DNA of 64,000 nt from Simiduia litorea. Lineage in GTDB: Bacteria > Pseudomonadota > Gammaproteobacteria > Pseudomonadales > Cellvibrionaceae. How positions within the stretch are numbered: the stretch's first letter is position 1; each line of letters opens with the position of its first letter. Location of the stretch: NCBI RefSeq assembly GCF_042853465.1, contig NZ_AP031497.1:3782001-3846000 (forward strand), read 5' to 3'. The position numbers were made by a program, and so were the translations under genes. The notes beneath the pieces were generated by a model. It was not told the DNA's origin, did no database searches, and was given only the letters and a program-made list of their open reading frames with translations. Positions 1 to 8,665 of the stretch are shown here, in pieces.

Positions 1-1956
1 ATCAATACCATCCCCGCCAGCATCAGCGTTGTTAATCACGCGCAGTTGAGTCGCATTTCAGCGGTGCACATTAGCGAAGCTCTCGCCGCAGTACCTGGGG
101 TTTGGATTAGCCGTGGCAATGGTCAAGAACACCTCACCGCGATTCGCTCACCGGTATTAACCGGAGCGGGTAGCTGTGGAGCATTTGCAGTAACAGAAGA
201 AGGCGTGCCGGTGAGAGCGACGGGCTTTTGTAACGTCAATCAATTATTCGACCTCAATTACGAGCAAGCGCAGCAGCTAGAAGTATTGCGCGGCCCGGGC
301 ACGGTGTTATTTGGCTCCGATGCACAACACGGCGTCATCAACCTTGTGACTGCAGCCGCGAGTAACCCGCCTGAAAATACAGCGGGCATCGAAGTTGGCG
401 CCAATGATTATGCGCGAATAAAGCTAAGCCATCATGGGCTGCATAGGGATCACGCCGTCGCACTCCATTTGAACGCCGCGCACGATGGTGGATACAAAGA
501 TGACTCGGGCTATGACCAACAGAAACTGCTAGTGCGACACGATTACACCGACACCCAGCTAAGTGTGCGCACGCTCCTAAGTATCAACAACCTCAACCAA
601 GAAACAGCTGGGTATGTTAGCGGCCAAGATGCCTATAAAGACAAGAGTAGAAAGCAGGAAAATCCAAACCCAGAAGCGTTTCGAGACGCCCAATCGGCAC
701 GGCTGCAATCGCGCCTCGAAATCTCTCTCAATAATACATCCACCCTTCGACTGACGCCTTATACCCGCTACACCGACATGACCTTCATGATGCATTTTCT
801 ACCGGGCACACCGGTTGAGCAAAACGGGCATAAAAGTCTCGGTGTCCAAGTAGCTTATTTCAATTCTTTGTCCGACACCTTAAACCTAACATCGGGTTTG
901 GACATGGAATATACCGACGCTTGGCTGAAACAAACCCAAGCAGAGGGCTTCTCCTCTTTTCCCGCAGGCAAACAATACGACTACACCGTGCAGGGGCAAC
1001 TAGCGGCGGCATTCAGCTCCTTAGATTATCGGCTTAGCGACGCAACATTAATGACCGGAGGCCTTCGCTACGAGCACTTGGGGTACGACTACAAGAATAC
1101 GATGATCAGCGGTGATACGGCAGAGGACGGCAGCCCTTGCATCAACAGTTTTACCGGCGCGGTTGGCTGCCGCTATACAAGACCGGAAGATAGCAAAGAA
1201 GCATTTAATAACCTTTCAACCAATTTCGCCTTACTACACGACATCGCTGAACAGCATCGCATCTTTGTACGTTTGGCCGAGGGTAATCGCGCACCGCAAG
1301 CCACGGAAATGTATCGGTTGCAAAATGGCCAAATGCAAGCAGAGCTCAGCGCCGAAGAAATTCTTAGCGCGGAGCTAGGTATACGTGGGCAGCTCAACAA
1401 CACGAACTACGCCATAACGGTTTTCCGCATGACCAAAGACCATGTGATTTTTCAATCATCCGATAGACTCAACCTCGGCGATGGAAAAACCGATCACCTC
1501 GGCACCGAATATGAATTGCATTGGCAAATAAACAAGCAATGGCGTTTAAGTTTTTCAGGCACAGTTGCTCAACACCAGTATCAATCAAATATAAGCGCGC
1601 CAGGCACAAACAACGAACTAGAAACACGAGGCAATACCGTTGTTTCTGCGCCAAAACACGTGAACGCCCTGCGTATTAACTGGCAACCCAGCCATGCCTC
1701 AAGCCTAGAGTTTGAATGGTTGGCCATGGGAAGCTATTACACAGATTTAGAAAATAACCATCGCTATGGTGGCCACAACCTCGTTAACGCAAGATTCATG
1801 CACCACTTGCAAAAAAACCTTAACCTAGGCCTGCGAATTAAGAACCTGACCAACACCGACTACGCCGAGCGCGCCGATTTTTCCAGCTTTGATGGCGACC
1901 GCTATTTCATCGGCGAACCACGCTCAATCTTCGTCAGCCTTGAGCTAGCACTTTAG
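1..1956 (+). CDS. TonB-dependent outer-membrane receptor, 5' end cut by window
   Basis: The reading frame is open from base 1, so the gene starts outside the window; only a TTG at 46 is available inside and it is not a credible start. The visible 5' part is the plug domain (PGVWISRGNG, then VLRGPGTVLFGSDAQHGVINL, the usual plug motif), followed by a beta-barrel of alternating aromatic strands. The C-terminus has the LRIKNLTNTDYAERADF pattern and ends in a short strand typical of outer-membrane barrels. The family imports siderophores, cobalamin or glycans using TonB energy. The plug resembles siderophore/cobalamin-type receptors more than the two pectin-locus receptors in this window, and no pectin gene is directly linked, so the substrate is unknown. 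Signal peptide and TonB box are not visible. Confidence 0.9.
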   Translation: MNTIPASISVVNHAQLSRISAVHISEALAAVPGVWISRGNGQEHLTAIRSPVLTGAGSCGAFAVTEEGVPVRATGFCNVNQLFDLNYEQAQQLEVLRGPGTVLFGSDAQHGVINLVTAAASNPPENTAGIEVGANDYARIKLSHHGLHRDHAVALHLNAAHDGGYKDDSGYDQQKLLVRHDYTDTQLSVRTLLSINNLNQETAGYVSGQDAYKDKSRKQENPNPEAFRDAQSARLQSRLEISLNNTSTLRLTPYTRYTDMTFMMHFLPGTPVEQNGHKSLGVQVAYFNSLSDTLNLTSGLDMEYTDAWLKQTQAEGFSSFPAGKQYDYTVQGQLAAAFSSLDYRLSDATLMTGGLRYEHLGYDYKNTMISGDTAEDGSPCINSFTGAVGCRYTRPEDSKEAFNNLSTNFALLHDIAEQHRIFVRLAEGNRAPQATEMYRLQNGQMQAELSAEEILSAELGIRGQLNNTNYAITVFRMTKDHVIFQSSDRLNLGDGKTDHLGTEYELHWQINKQWRLSFSGTVAQHQYQSNISAPGTNNELETRGNTVVSAPKHVNALRINWQPSHASSLEFEWLAMGSYYTDLENNHRYGGHNLVNARFMHHLQKNLNLGLRIKNLTNTDYAERADFSSFDGDRYFIGEPRSIFVSLELAL

Positions 1957-2291
1957 CTGATTAACACCACACCAAACTAAGGCAGCGCTGGCTGGTTCAG
2001 AGACGCATCAATAACGGTGAGATCAGGGAGCACACTTCCCCTGAGGCGCACGCCTGAGATGACGCACCTTAACCTCCCACTGACAGTCAAAATATTCGCA
2101 ACACGACGCCCCCCAACCAACCAGACGCCACTAAGCTAGCGACTAGTAACTTATTATTACCAATTTTAGTTAAAAAAAAGCCGGCGGCCTTACCAAAAGA
2201 TCCAATTGGACATACAATTTTTCCAGTGACTTCTGTTCACCGGATAGGGCATCCGTTACACTAAGGCCGGAAACACAAACAAGGAAATTTC
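1957..2291. other. Intergenic region upstream of the GntR regulator
   Basis: 335 bp without a gene. A degenerate copy of the locus operator is present at 2184-2196 (GCGGCCTTACCAA), with an additional ACCAAT half-site at about 2159-2164, which would fit autoregulation of the GntR gene. No convincing terminator for the upstream receptor was found. Confidence 0.4.
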
Positions 2292-3041
2292 ATGAGCCTG
2301 AACGCCGACAGCCGCCTTTACCAACAGGTTGCAGAGCAGCTTGCCGAAGCTATCACCCGCGGAGACTTTCCCGTGGGCACGCGCCTACCCGCTGAGCGCA
2401 AATTGGCAGAGCGCTTTAATGTCAGCCGTCCGACGCTACGCGAAGCGGTCATATCCTTAGAAATTGCAGGCTACGTAGAAGTAAAAGGTGGCTCAGGTGT
2501 CTACATCACCGGCCAAGGCGGTGGCGTTAAAGCATCAGAAAAGGATGTAGGTGCACTCGAAGTGCTTGAAGCCCGCATATTATTCGAATCTGAGGCGGCG
2601 GGCTTAGCAGCCAAACATATCACCCCCGAAGAACTCGCTGAACTGGAACAAACACTGCAAGAACTGGTGTTAGAAAGCGACGAAGAAACGCCGGAAGAAA
2701 GTGCCGATCGGCGCTTTCATCTCACCATTGCCAAAGCCTGTAAAAACGCAGCCATTGAATCCACCATCGAACACCTCTGGCGGTTGCGCAATAACTCACC
2801 GCTGCCTGAGGCTATTATCAGTCGTGTCAGACAGGCTGGTGCCAAAACACGCATCAAAGCCCATAAAGATATTTTCAATGCGCTTAAAGCTCAAGATTCT
2901 GAAAAGGCCAAAGCTGCAATGCGCAACCATTTAACTCATGTGGTTGAACAACTGCTAGAGGCCTCCGAAGCGCAAGCGGTTGAAGAAGCCAAACAAAAAA
3001 GCGCCACAAATCGCGCTCGCTTAAAAATGCTAGGTGGTTGA
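2292..3041 (+). CDS. GntR family transcriptional regulator, FadR subfamily (UxuR/ExuR-like)
   Basis: 249 aa, normal length for the family. Residues 1-75 form the winged helix-turn-helix: LAEAITRGDFPVGTRLPAE, then RFNVSRPTLREAVISLE and a GSGVYI wing. Residues 90-230 are a helical FCD effector domain (EARILFESEAAGLAAKH; RRFHLTIAKACKN; H at the expected metal/ligand positions). ATG at 2292 is preceded by AAGGAA. The N-terminus matches E. coli UxuR/ExuR, which sense uronates and bind a TTGGT..ACCAA palindrome. The same palindrome type precedes most transcription units of this locus, so this protein is the probable repressor, released by a galacturonate-pathway intermediate. It sits next to the uronate genes in convergent orientation. 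The exact effector is not deducible. Confidence 0.9.
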   Translation: MSLNADSRLYQQVAEQLAEAITRGDFPVGTRLPAERKLAERFNVSRPTLREAVISLEIAGYVEVKGGSGVYITGQGGGVKASEKDVGALEVLEARILFESEAAGLAAKHITPEELAELEQTLQELVLESDEETPEESADRRFHLTIAKACKNAAIESTIEHLWRLRNNSPLPEAIISRVRQAGAKTRIKAHKDIFNALKAQDSEKAKAAMRNHLTHVVEQLLEASEAQAVEEAKQKSATNRARLKMLGG

Positions 3042-3061
3042 GCGAAATAATACTGCAGGTG

Positions 3062-3108
3062 AACGCCCACAAAAAAGCCAGCACTACGCTGGCTTTTTTG
3101 TGGGCGTT
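3062..3108. terminator. Bidirectional intrinsic terminator between gntR and uxuB
   Basis: Perfect inverted repeat of about 21 bp per arm (3062-3082 and 3088-3108) with a 5-nt loop ACTAC. The arms contain AAAAAA/TTTTTT runs next to GCCAGC/GCTGGC, giving a U-run in both transcripts. It separates the convergent gntR and uxuB genes. Confidence 0.9.
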
Positions 3109-3137
3109 TCGGGCGGCATCAATACCCAGCCAGTAAC

Positions 3138-4619
3138 CTACTTAGCCAGTAGCCTACCCAAACAGACAATAACGCCATCCACCGACAAATGCTCCAGCTG
3201 CTCGGCCAATGCCATGCTTAAGCGTTGACTATCCACCAAGTCAACATCAAACACTTGCTCTATGCGTAAAAAGCTTTGAACCAATTTAGGCTGGTTTTTG
3301 TCGCATTGACGATGTAAATCACGCAGCTCCATCGCCAACGGATCTTGCACATCAATAGCTTGCCCCTGCTCATTGTAGCCACGAACATAACGAATCCAAT
3401 TTGCCAGTGCAAAAACCAACCAAGTGATTTCGCCGTTATTCGCCAACTGATGACGCAAGGTATTCAACCAGCGCTGGGGAATTTTTTGACTCCCATCCAT
3501 AGCTATCTGCCATGTCTTATGACGCAGTGCGGTATTGGAAAATCGTGCCAATAGCTGAGCTTGATAGGCTTCAATATCAAAATCTTCAGGAACATCGACA
3601 CTAGGAAGAACCTCCATTGTCCAGAAAGCCTGCACCGCATCAACAAAGCTTTTTTGCGCCACAACTTGCGCGATGTATTGGTAACCTGCCAGAAAGCCGG
3701 CATAGGCAAGCAATGAATGTGCGCCATTTAAAAAGCGTAACTTAATTTCTTCATAGGCGGTCACATCAGATACCATCTGCACGCCAACCTTTTCAAACGC
3801 TGGCCGACCGGCAATAAAATCATCCTCAATGACCCACTGGCTAAACGGCTCAGTCACTACCAGGCCCTCGTCGCGACAAGCCAAGGTCTGGGCGGCAAAT
3901 TGTCGATCTTCCTCGGTAGTTGCAGGTACTATCCGATCAATCATCGAACAAGGAAAACTAACACTTTCTTCTATCCACGTTGCCAAGGCAGGATCAATAC
4001 GTTGTGAAAACTGCAGCAGTACTTTTTTTAACACCCGACCATTATTAGGTAAGTTATCGCAACTCAACAGCGTAAGACCAGCAAGACCCGCAGCTCTTCG
4101 GCGCTGCAAGCCTCGGCACAACAATCCCATCAACGTTTTAGGTATGGCGTTGGGCAGAAGATCGGCGCTCACGTCGGCGTGATTAACCAATAGATTTCCA
4201 GTAGCCGGATCATGGCAATAGCCTTTTTCCGTGACCGTTAGCGTCACAATTTTGATACCGGCGCAGGCCAGCGTATCCAGTAACTGCTCCGACTGCTCCG
4301 CGGCAAATAAAACATTGAGCACCGAGCCTATCACCCTCGCTTGCAGTCTCGCGCTATCGCGCACCAGCACCGTGTACAAACCATTCTGGGGATTGAGCTG
4401 CTCGGCGACCGATTTACTGCGTAAACTGCTGCCAATAATACCCCAATCACCACCCTCTAACGCTAATAGGTCATCGACATACACGGCCTGATGAGCCCGG
4501 TGAAAAGCACCGGTACCAATATGCAAAATACCCGGTCTTACCTTTGAGCGATCATACTGCGGCAGAAGAATATCAGCCGGCAGGCGCTCCAGTTGCGGTG
4601 AATTTAATCGATTAATCAT
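3138..4619 (-). CDS. uxuB: UxuB-type mannitol dehydrogenase-family uronate reductase (fructuronate/tagaturonate reductase)
   Basis: 493 aa long-chain polyol dehydrogenase. The N-terminal Rossmann motif is GILHIGTGAFHRAHQ (30-44). LTVTEKGYC (127-135), SCDNLPNNG and VSFPCSMIDRIVPAT follow UxuB of E. coli closely. The family catalytic triad K-x4-N-x2-H is K293, N298, H301 in KLRFLNGAH. It reduces a ketouronate (fructuronate to mannonate, or tagaturonate to altronate) with NAD(P)H. No mannonate dehydratase (UxuA) is present here, whereas altronate dehydratase (16792-18303) is, so in this locus it probably serves as the tagaturonate reductase. The start codon overlaps the uxaC stop by one base (TAATG), showing translational coupling. 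Family is sure; substrate is inferred. Confidence 0.88.
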   Translation of the reverse strand: MINRLNSPQLERLPADILLPQYDRSKVRPGILHIGTGAFHRAHQAVYVDDLLALEGGDWGIIGSSLRSKSVAEQLNPQNGLYTVLVRDSARLQARVIGSVLNVLFAAEQSEQLLDTLACAGIKIVTLTVTEKGYCHDPATGNLLVNHADVSADLLPNAIPKTLMGLLCRGLQRRRAAGLAGLTLLSCDNLPNNGRVLKKVLLQFSQRIDPALATWIEESVSFPCSMIDRIVPATTEEDRQFAAQTLACRDEGLVVTEPFSQWVIEDDFIAGRPAFEKVGVQMVSDVTAYEEIKLRFLNGAHSLLAYAGFLAGYQYIAQVVAQKSFVDAVQAFWTMEVLPSVDVPEDFDIEAYQAQLLARFSNTALRHKTWQIAMDGSQKIPQRWLNTLRHQLANNGEITWLVFALANWIRYVRGYNEQGQAIDVQDPLAMELRDLHRQCDKNQPKLVQSFLRIEQVFDVDLVDSQRLSMALAEQLEHLSVDGVIVCLGRLLAK

Positions 4620-6034
4620 TAAAGTTTATAAGCCTTTTTAGCAAAGTTGTACGCCAAATCCGCAGCCAACTCGAAGGCCTCATCTTCTTCAATTCGGTGA
4701 TCAATTACCAATTCGGCGAGGAAGCTACAATCCATTCGGCGCGCAACATCGTGCCGTGCAGGTATCGATAGGAAAGCTCGGGTATCATCATTAAACCCTA
4801 CCGTATTGTAAAAACCTGCCGTCTCGGTCACTTGTTGGCGGAATCTACGCATGCCCTCAGGACTATCGTGAAACCACCAAGACGGGCCCAATTTAAGCGA
4901 CGGATAATGACCCGCCAAAGGCGCTAACTCACGCGAATAATTGGTCTCATCCAAGGTAAACAAAATAATGTTTAAATTTGGATTGTTACCAAACTTATCC
5001 AGCAAGGGCTTAAGTGCGCGAACATATTCCGTCTGCGATGGAATATCTGCACCCTTATCTCTGCCCCAGCGCTCAAATAATTGCTGATTATGATTGCGGA
5101 ATGCGCCCGGATGAATCTGCATAACCAAACCATCTTCAATACTCATTGCCGCCATTTCCGTGAGCATTTGGCCGCGAAATGTCTCCGCCTCAGCCGCACT
5201 AAAATCGTCGGCCATAACCTTATTAAACAGTGCTTCCGCCTCTTCATCTGAAAGATTACTGGTGCAGGCCGTGGGGTGGCCGTGATCTGTAGAGGTTGCA
5301 CCCATGCTCTTAAAAAAAGCACGGCGCTTGCGCAGAGCATTTAGGTAACCTGTATAAACGCTGGTATTTTCAGCGGTTAACTCACCTAAATACGCCACAT
5401 TGCTGTGAAAGCCTTCGAAATCAGGGTCTAGTACATTATCGGGTCTGAAAGCGGTAATAACCCGCCCTTTCCAGCCGCTCTCGACAATAGCTTTGTGGTG
5501 TCGCAAATCATTGAGGGGCGATTCGGTGGTTGCAATTAATTCGATATTGAAACGCTCAAACAGGGCGCGCGGACGAAAGGCTTCGGTTTTTAGCGCGGCA
5601 TCAATATGATTGTAATAATGCTCCGCAGTCTCGCCATCTAACACGACATCCAAACCAAAAACGTCTGTGAACACATGATCCAGCCACATACGCGACGGTG
5701 TTCCGCGAAACAAGTAATAATGTTCGGCAAAAATTTGCCAAATTTTCCGCGAATCAGTTTCAACCGGTGTGCCGTCTTGCGTGGGAATACCCAAGTCTTC
5801 TAGTGCAACACCCTGACTATAGAGCATACGAAACACGTAGTGGTCGGGTGTAATCAACAACTCAGCCGGATTACCAAAGGGCTGATTCTCTGCGAACCAA
5901 GACGGATCGGTATGACCATGAGGGCTGAGAATAGGAAGCTTCGCCACAGACTGATACAAGCGTCGAGCGATAGCGCGCGTTTGCTCATTGGCTGGAAAAA
6001 GCCTATCAGGATTAAGTCTCAGTACCTTGGCCAT
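4619..6034 (-). CDS. uxaC: Uronate isomerase UxaC (glucuronate/galacturonate isomerase)
   Basis: 471 aa from ATG at 6034. An upstream GTG-type extension to 6103 would run through the operator at 6086-6108 and exceed the usual ~470 aa, so the later start is chosen. The amidohydrolase-like metal motif HGHTDP is at residues 39-44 (H39, H41), followed by the family segments MLYSQGVALEDLG, MWLDHVFTDVFG, VITAFRPD and HPGAFRNHN. It converts D-galacturonate to tagaturonate (and glucuronate to fructuronate) in the cytoplasm, the first step for saturated uronates released by GH28. First gene of a two-gene operon with uxuB. Confidence 0.95.
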   Translation of the reverse strand: MAKVLRLNPDRLFPANEQTRAIARRLYQSVAKLPILSPHGHTDPSWFAENQPFGNPAELLITPDHYVFRMLYSQGVALEDLGIPTQDGTPVETDSRKIWQIFAEHYYLFRGTPSRMWLDHVFTDVFGLDVVLDGETAEHYYNHIDAALKTEAFRPRALFERFNIELIATTESPLNDLRHHKAIVESGWKGRVITAFRPDNVLDPDFEGFHSNVAYLGELTAENTSVYTGYLNALRKRRAFFKSMGATSTDHGHPTACTSNLSDEEAEALFNKVMADDFSAAEAETFRGQMLTEMAAMSIEDGLVMQIHPGAFRNHNQQLFERWGRDKGADIPSQTEYVRALKPLLDKFGNNPNLNIILFTLDETNYSRELAPLAGHYPSLKLGPSWWFHDSPEGMRRFRQQVTETAGFYNTVGFNDDTRAFLSIPARHDVARRMDCSFLAELVIDHRIEEDEAFELAADLAYNFAKKAYKL

Positions 6035-6085
6035 AACAGTGGTTCCATCTTTAGTATCATCAGGTTCTAAATTTACATCGAGGCT

Positions 6086-6108
6086 AAACTTTGGCCAGAC
6101 CAAATTTT
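6086..6108. promoter_or_regulatory. Putative GntR (UxuR-like) operator, uxaC-uxuB
   Basis: Near-perfect 23-bp inverted repeat centred at 6097; its core is TTTGGCCAGACCAAA (6090-6104), flanked by AAA and TTT. It lies 52 bp upstream of the uxaC ATG and matches the locus consensus TTGGY-N3-ACCAA. Confidence 0.75.
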
Positions 6109-6145
6109 AGCACTGCTCGATAACTTCATATAGGCAACCTTTTTG

Positions 6146-6172
6146 AAAAAAAATCCCTCCGTTTCCGGAGGG
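6146..6172 (-). terminator. Leftward terminator or attenuator in the uxaC leader
   Basis: Read on the minus strand: stem CCCTCCG/CGGAGGG (6166-6172 with 6155-6161) with a GAAA tetraloop, followed by ATTTTTTTT. It is a textbook intrinsic terminator, but placed upstream of uxaC in a divergent promoter region, where there is no gene for it to end. Confidence 0.65.
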
Positions 6173-6270
6173 TGAAAGGTGCAAATTTATGCCGACGATA
6201 TTTTCCGGAGAGGGACGAGAGAGGTCGCAAGCTTCCGTTTAAGGAAACGTGCTAATGAAAAATATCGCCA

Positions 6271-6285
6271 ATTGGCATGACCAAT
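6271..6285. promoter_or_regulatory. Putative GntR (UxuR-like) operator, kdgK
   Basis: 15-bp inverted repeat ATTGGCATGACCAAT, 62 bp upstream of the kdgK ATG, matching the locus operator consensus. Confidence 0.75.
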
Positions 6286-6347
6286 ATAGTTTCAAATGGT
6301 AAGCTTGTTGTCAACCTTTGGTAAGTCATAATGTTTGTGAGGTAGAC

Positions 6348-7286
6348 ATGTACGGTATTGCCGCTATTGGCGAAGTGATGATTGAACTAGCGCCAGCTCC
6401 CCAAAACTTAAAGCGCCTAGCCTATGCTGGCGACACCTACAACACGGCTATTTACCTAGCGCGCGCCGGTGTTCCTACTTGCTACGTCACTCACTTAGGT
6501 CAAGACAGCCACAGCGATGCCATACTGGCCGAGCTTAGCCAAGAACAGGTGGCAACCAACCTGATTAAACGCGAGCCAAAACGTCAGCCCGGTCTCTACA
6601 TCATTCACAACCGGCCAGATGGCGAGCGGGAATTTGCCTATTGGCGAGACCAATCAGCCGCCCGTCTGCTATTTAGCAGCAGCAATCCAGACCCCAGTTT
6701 GCTCGACATGCAGATGATTTACCTCAGCGGTATCAGCATCGCCATCATCAGTCCCGAGGCTCGCGAGCGCCTTCACACCTTTCTGAGCCAGTACCGGCAA
6801 CGCGGCGGAAAAGTTGCCTTCGACTCCAACTTCAGACCAAAGCTTTGGCCCCATATCAACATCGCTCAGGCCACAACGGAGAAATTTTTAAGGCTAGCCG
6901 ATATCGCGCTGTTAACACTGGAAGATGAACAGGCCCTGTGGGGTGAGCATGACCAGGATACGACCATGGCACGGCTGCTGTCTTATTCGCTACCCGAACT
7001 TGTGGTAAAACGAGGAGCCGAGCCTGCCTTAGTGGTGCGCGATCAAACCTTAAGCACTGTTGAGGTCTGCAAAGTTACAACAGTAATAGACACAACCGCT
7101 GCCGGTGACTCTTTCAACGCAGGCTATTTGGCCGCACGCTACCAAGGCTTTACTCCCGAGCGGGCAGTGCGACAAGGCGCACGCTGTGCCGCGGCCGTAA
7201 TACAACACCGCGGCGCAATCGTGCCGCTTACAGACTACCAAACCAGTCTTGCTGCTTTAGCAATCGATACGCATAACGAAAGCTGA
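6348..7286 (+). CDS. kdgK: 2-dehydro-3-deoxygluconate kinase
   Basis: 313 aa PfkB-family kinase. ATG 6348 is preceded by GAGG five bases upstream; the longer frame uses only a TTG at 6318. The N-terminal AIGEVMIEL and GDTYNTAIYLAR match E. coli KdgK; YLSGISIAIISPEARE and FDSNFRPKLW follow. The PfkB signature is DTTAAGDSFNAGY, with catalytic base D254. It phosphorylates KDG, made by both UxaA and KduD, to KDPG, which enters the Entner-Doudoroff route. KDPG aldolase is not in the window. Followed 19 bp later by ygjV. Confidence 0.95.
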   Translation: MYGIAAIGEVMIELAPAPQNLKRLAYAGDTYNTAIYLARAGVPTCYVTHLGQDSHSDAILAELSQEQVATNLIKREPKRQPGLYIIHNRPDGEREFAYWRDQSAARLLFSSSNPDPSLLDMQMIYLSGISIAIISPEARERLHTFLSQYRQRGGKVAFDSNFRPKLWPHINIAQATTEKFLRLADIALLTLEDEQALWGEHDQDTTMARLLSYSLPELVVKRGAEPALVVRDQTLSTVEVCKVTTVIDTTAAGDSFNAGYLAARYQGFTPERAVRQGARCAAAVIQHRGAIVPLTDYQTSLAALAIDTHNES

Positions 7287-7305
7287 TGCACAGGAAAACA
7301 TTTCG

Positions 7306-7806
7306 ATGATATGGGTTGCGCAAATGTTAGGCCTGCTCAGCTTCGCGCTGGGCATTGCCTGTTTTTATCAACAACAAGATCTTCGACTAAAACAACTGAT
7401 GGTGCTGCTGAATATCAATAATGCACTGCATTTTTTCCTGCTCGGTGGCATTACCGCTTGCCTGAGCTCTCTGATTTCGGCGCTGCGCAATACCTTAGCA
7501 ATCAAGTTTCAATCGGCCTGGCTGGCAACACTTTTTATCGCAATAACCTTAGTACTCGGCTTGCCCTTAATACACCATCCCGCCGATTGGCTACCCTTGC
7601 TAGGTAGCTGTATTGGGAGCTACGCCGTATTTTGTTGCACTGGTATTAAGCTAAGGGGGATATTTTTACTCGGCGCTCTCTGCTGGCTACTGAATAATAT
7701 TTGGCTAGGCTCGATTGGCGGAACCCTCCTAGAAACCATGCTGCTTATCACCAATTTGCGTACTATCTATTTACTACGCAAACAAACCGGGCTGATTAAC
7801 ACCTAA
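7306..7806 (+). CDS. ygjV: YgjV-family inner-membrane protein
   Basis: 166 aa, very hydrophobic with five to six predicted membrane helices (for example MLGLLSFALGIACFYQ and GIFLLGALCWLLNNIW). The LRLKQLMVLLNINNALHFFLLG and ISALRNTLAIK segments are typical of the YgjV (Imp-YgjV) family, whose molecular function is unknown. Start ATG 7306 has AGGA about ten bases upstream. It is cotranscribed with kdgK. In E. coli ygjV lies beside uxaCA, so the link to galacturonate genes recurs in a different arrangement. Confidence 0.8.
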   Translation: MIWVAQMLGLLSFALGIACFYQQQDLRLKQLMVLLNINNALHFFLLGGITACLSSLISALRNTLAIKFQSAWLATLFIAITLVLGLPLIHHPADWLPLLGSCIGSYAVFCCTGIKLRGIFLLGALCWLLNNIWLGSIGGTLLETMLLITNLRTIYLLRKQTGLINT

Positions 7807-7826
7807 AAAAAAGCCCCTATTGGGGC
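7805..7826 (-). terminator. Intrinsic terminator of the receptor-GH105-kduI-kduD operon
   Basis: On the minus strand GCCCC-AATA-GGGGC (7813-7826) is followed by eight T. It lies just downstream of kduD and overlaps the convergent ygjV stop codon. Confidence 0.85.
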
Positions 7827-7873
7827 GAAAGGGCAGAACAAACCACCGAACAAAGGGAAAACTAATAGCGAGA

Positions 7874-8665
7874 CTAAACTTCATTCGCAGGCCGTCCGAT
7901 AGTCGCAAGGATACCGCCATCCACATAAAGAATTTGCCCGCTAATAAAGTCGGAAGCACTTGACGACAAAAAGACCGCAGCGCCCTGTAAGTCTTCAGGA
8001 TCACCCCAGCGACCCGCCGGGGTTCGGCTAATAATAAAATCATTAAAAGGATTACCATCAACGCGAATGGGTGCAGTTTGACTGGTGGCAAAATAACCTG
8101 GGCCAATACCATTGACTTGCACGTTGTGCTTAGCCCATTCAGTCGCCATGTTGCGGGTTAACATCTTCAATCCGCCTTTAGCCGCCGCATAAGCGCCAAC
8201 TGAATTTCTGCCCAGTTCACTCATCATCGAACAGATATTAATGACCTTGCCAGCACCGCGCTGAATCATGCTTGGCACGACGGCTTTTGAAACAATAAAT
8301 ACGCTGGTGAGGTCTGTACTTATCACTTGATTCCAATCTACCAGCGCCATATCCAGTAACGGCGTGCGCTTAATAATACCGGCGTTATTGACCAGTATGT
8401 CGACAGGAGCAATTGTCTGAGTAATTTTCTCTATGGCATCGGCGACCTGCTGCTCGTCGGTCACATCAAACAAAAAACCATCAGCCACGATACCGGCAGC
8501 GCGATACTGCACCAAGGCAGCATCCAACTTTTGTTGCGAGGATGCGCCATTGATAACCAATCGTGCACCCGCTTTACCTAAGCCCATGGCCATCGCCATA
8601 CCAAGCCCGTGAGTCGCGCCGGTAACCAGCGCTAACTTTCCCTCAAGGTTAAATAACGAATTCAC
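7874..8665 (-). CDS. kduD: 2-dehydro-3-deoxy-D-gluconate 5-dehydrogenase (SDR family)
   Basis: 263 aa classical short-chain dehydrogenase. The cofactor motif TGATHGLG is at 15-22, NNAG at 93-96, and the catalytic residues are S146, Y159 and K163 (YAAAK). The C-terminal SSSASDFISGQILYVDGG is typical. In the unsaturated-uronate route it reduces 3-deoxy-D-glycero-2,5-hexodiulosonate, the product of KduI, to KDG. The start is GTG and overlaps the kduI stop (GTGA), so translation is coupled. The assignment over gluconate 5-dehydrogenase rests on the kduI neighbour. Confidence 0.92.
   Translation of the reverse strand: MNSLFNLEGKLALVTGATHGLGMAMAMGLGKAGARLVINGASSQQKLDAALVQYRAAGIVADGFLFDVTDEQQVADAIEKITQTIAPVDILVNNAGIIKRTPLLDMALVDWNQVISTDLTSVFIVSKAVVPSMIQRGAGKVINICSMMSELGRNSVGAYAAAKGGLKMLTRNMATEWAKHNVQVNGIGPGYFATSQTAPIRVDGNPFNDFIISRTPAGRWGDPEDLQGAAVFLSSSASDFISGQILYVDGGILATIGRPANEV

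Larger units (their letters stand above)
6035..6347. other. Divergent uxaC/kdgK promoter region
   Basis: 313 bp between divergent genes. It holds two operator copies (6086-6108 near uxaC, 6271-6285 near kdgK), a leftward terminator-like hairpin (6146-6172), and additional TTTGGTAAG-type half-sites at about 6295-6325. Confidence 0.6.

Noticed and set aside
2234..2262. Sigma70 promoter TGTTCA-N17-TACACT for the GntR gene
   Set aside because: The -35 match is only three of six; too weak to list.
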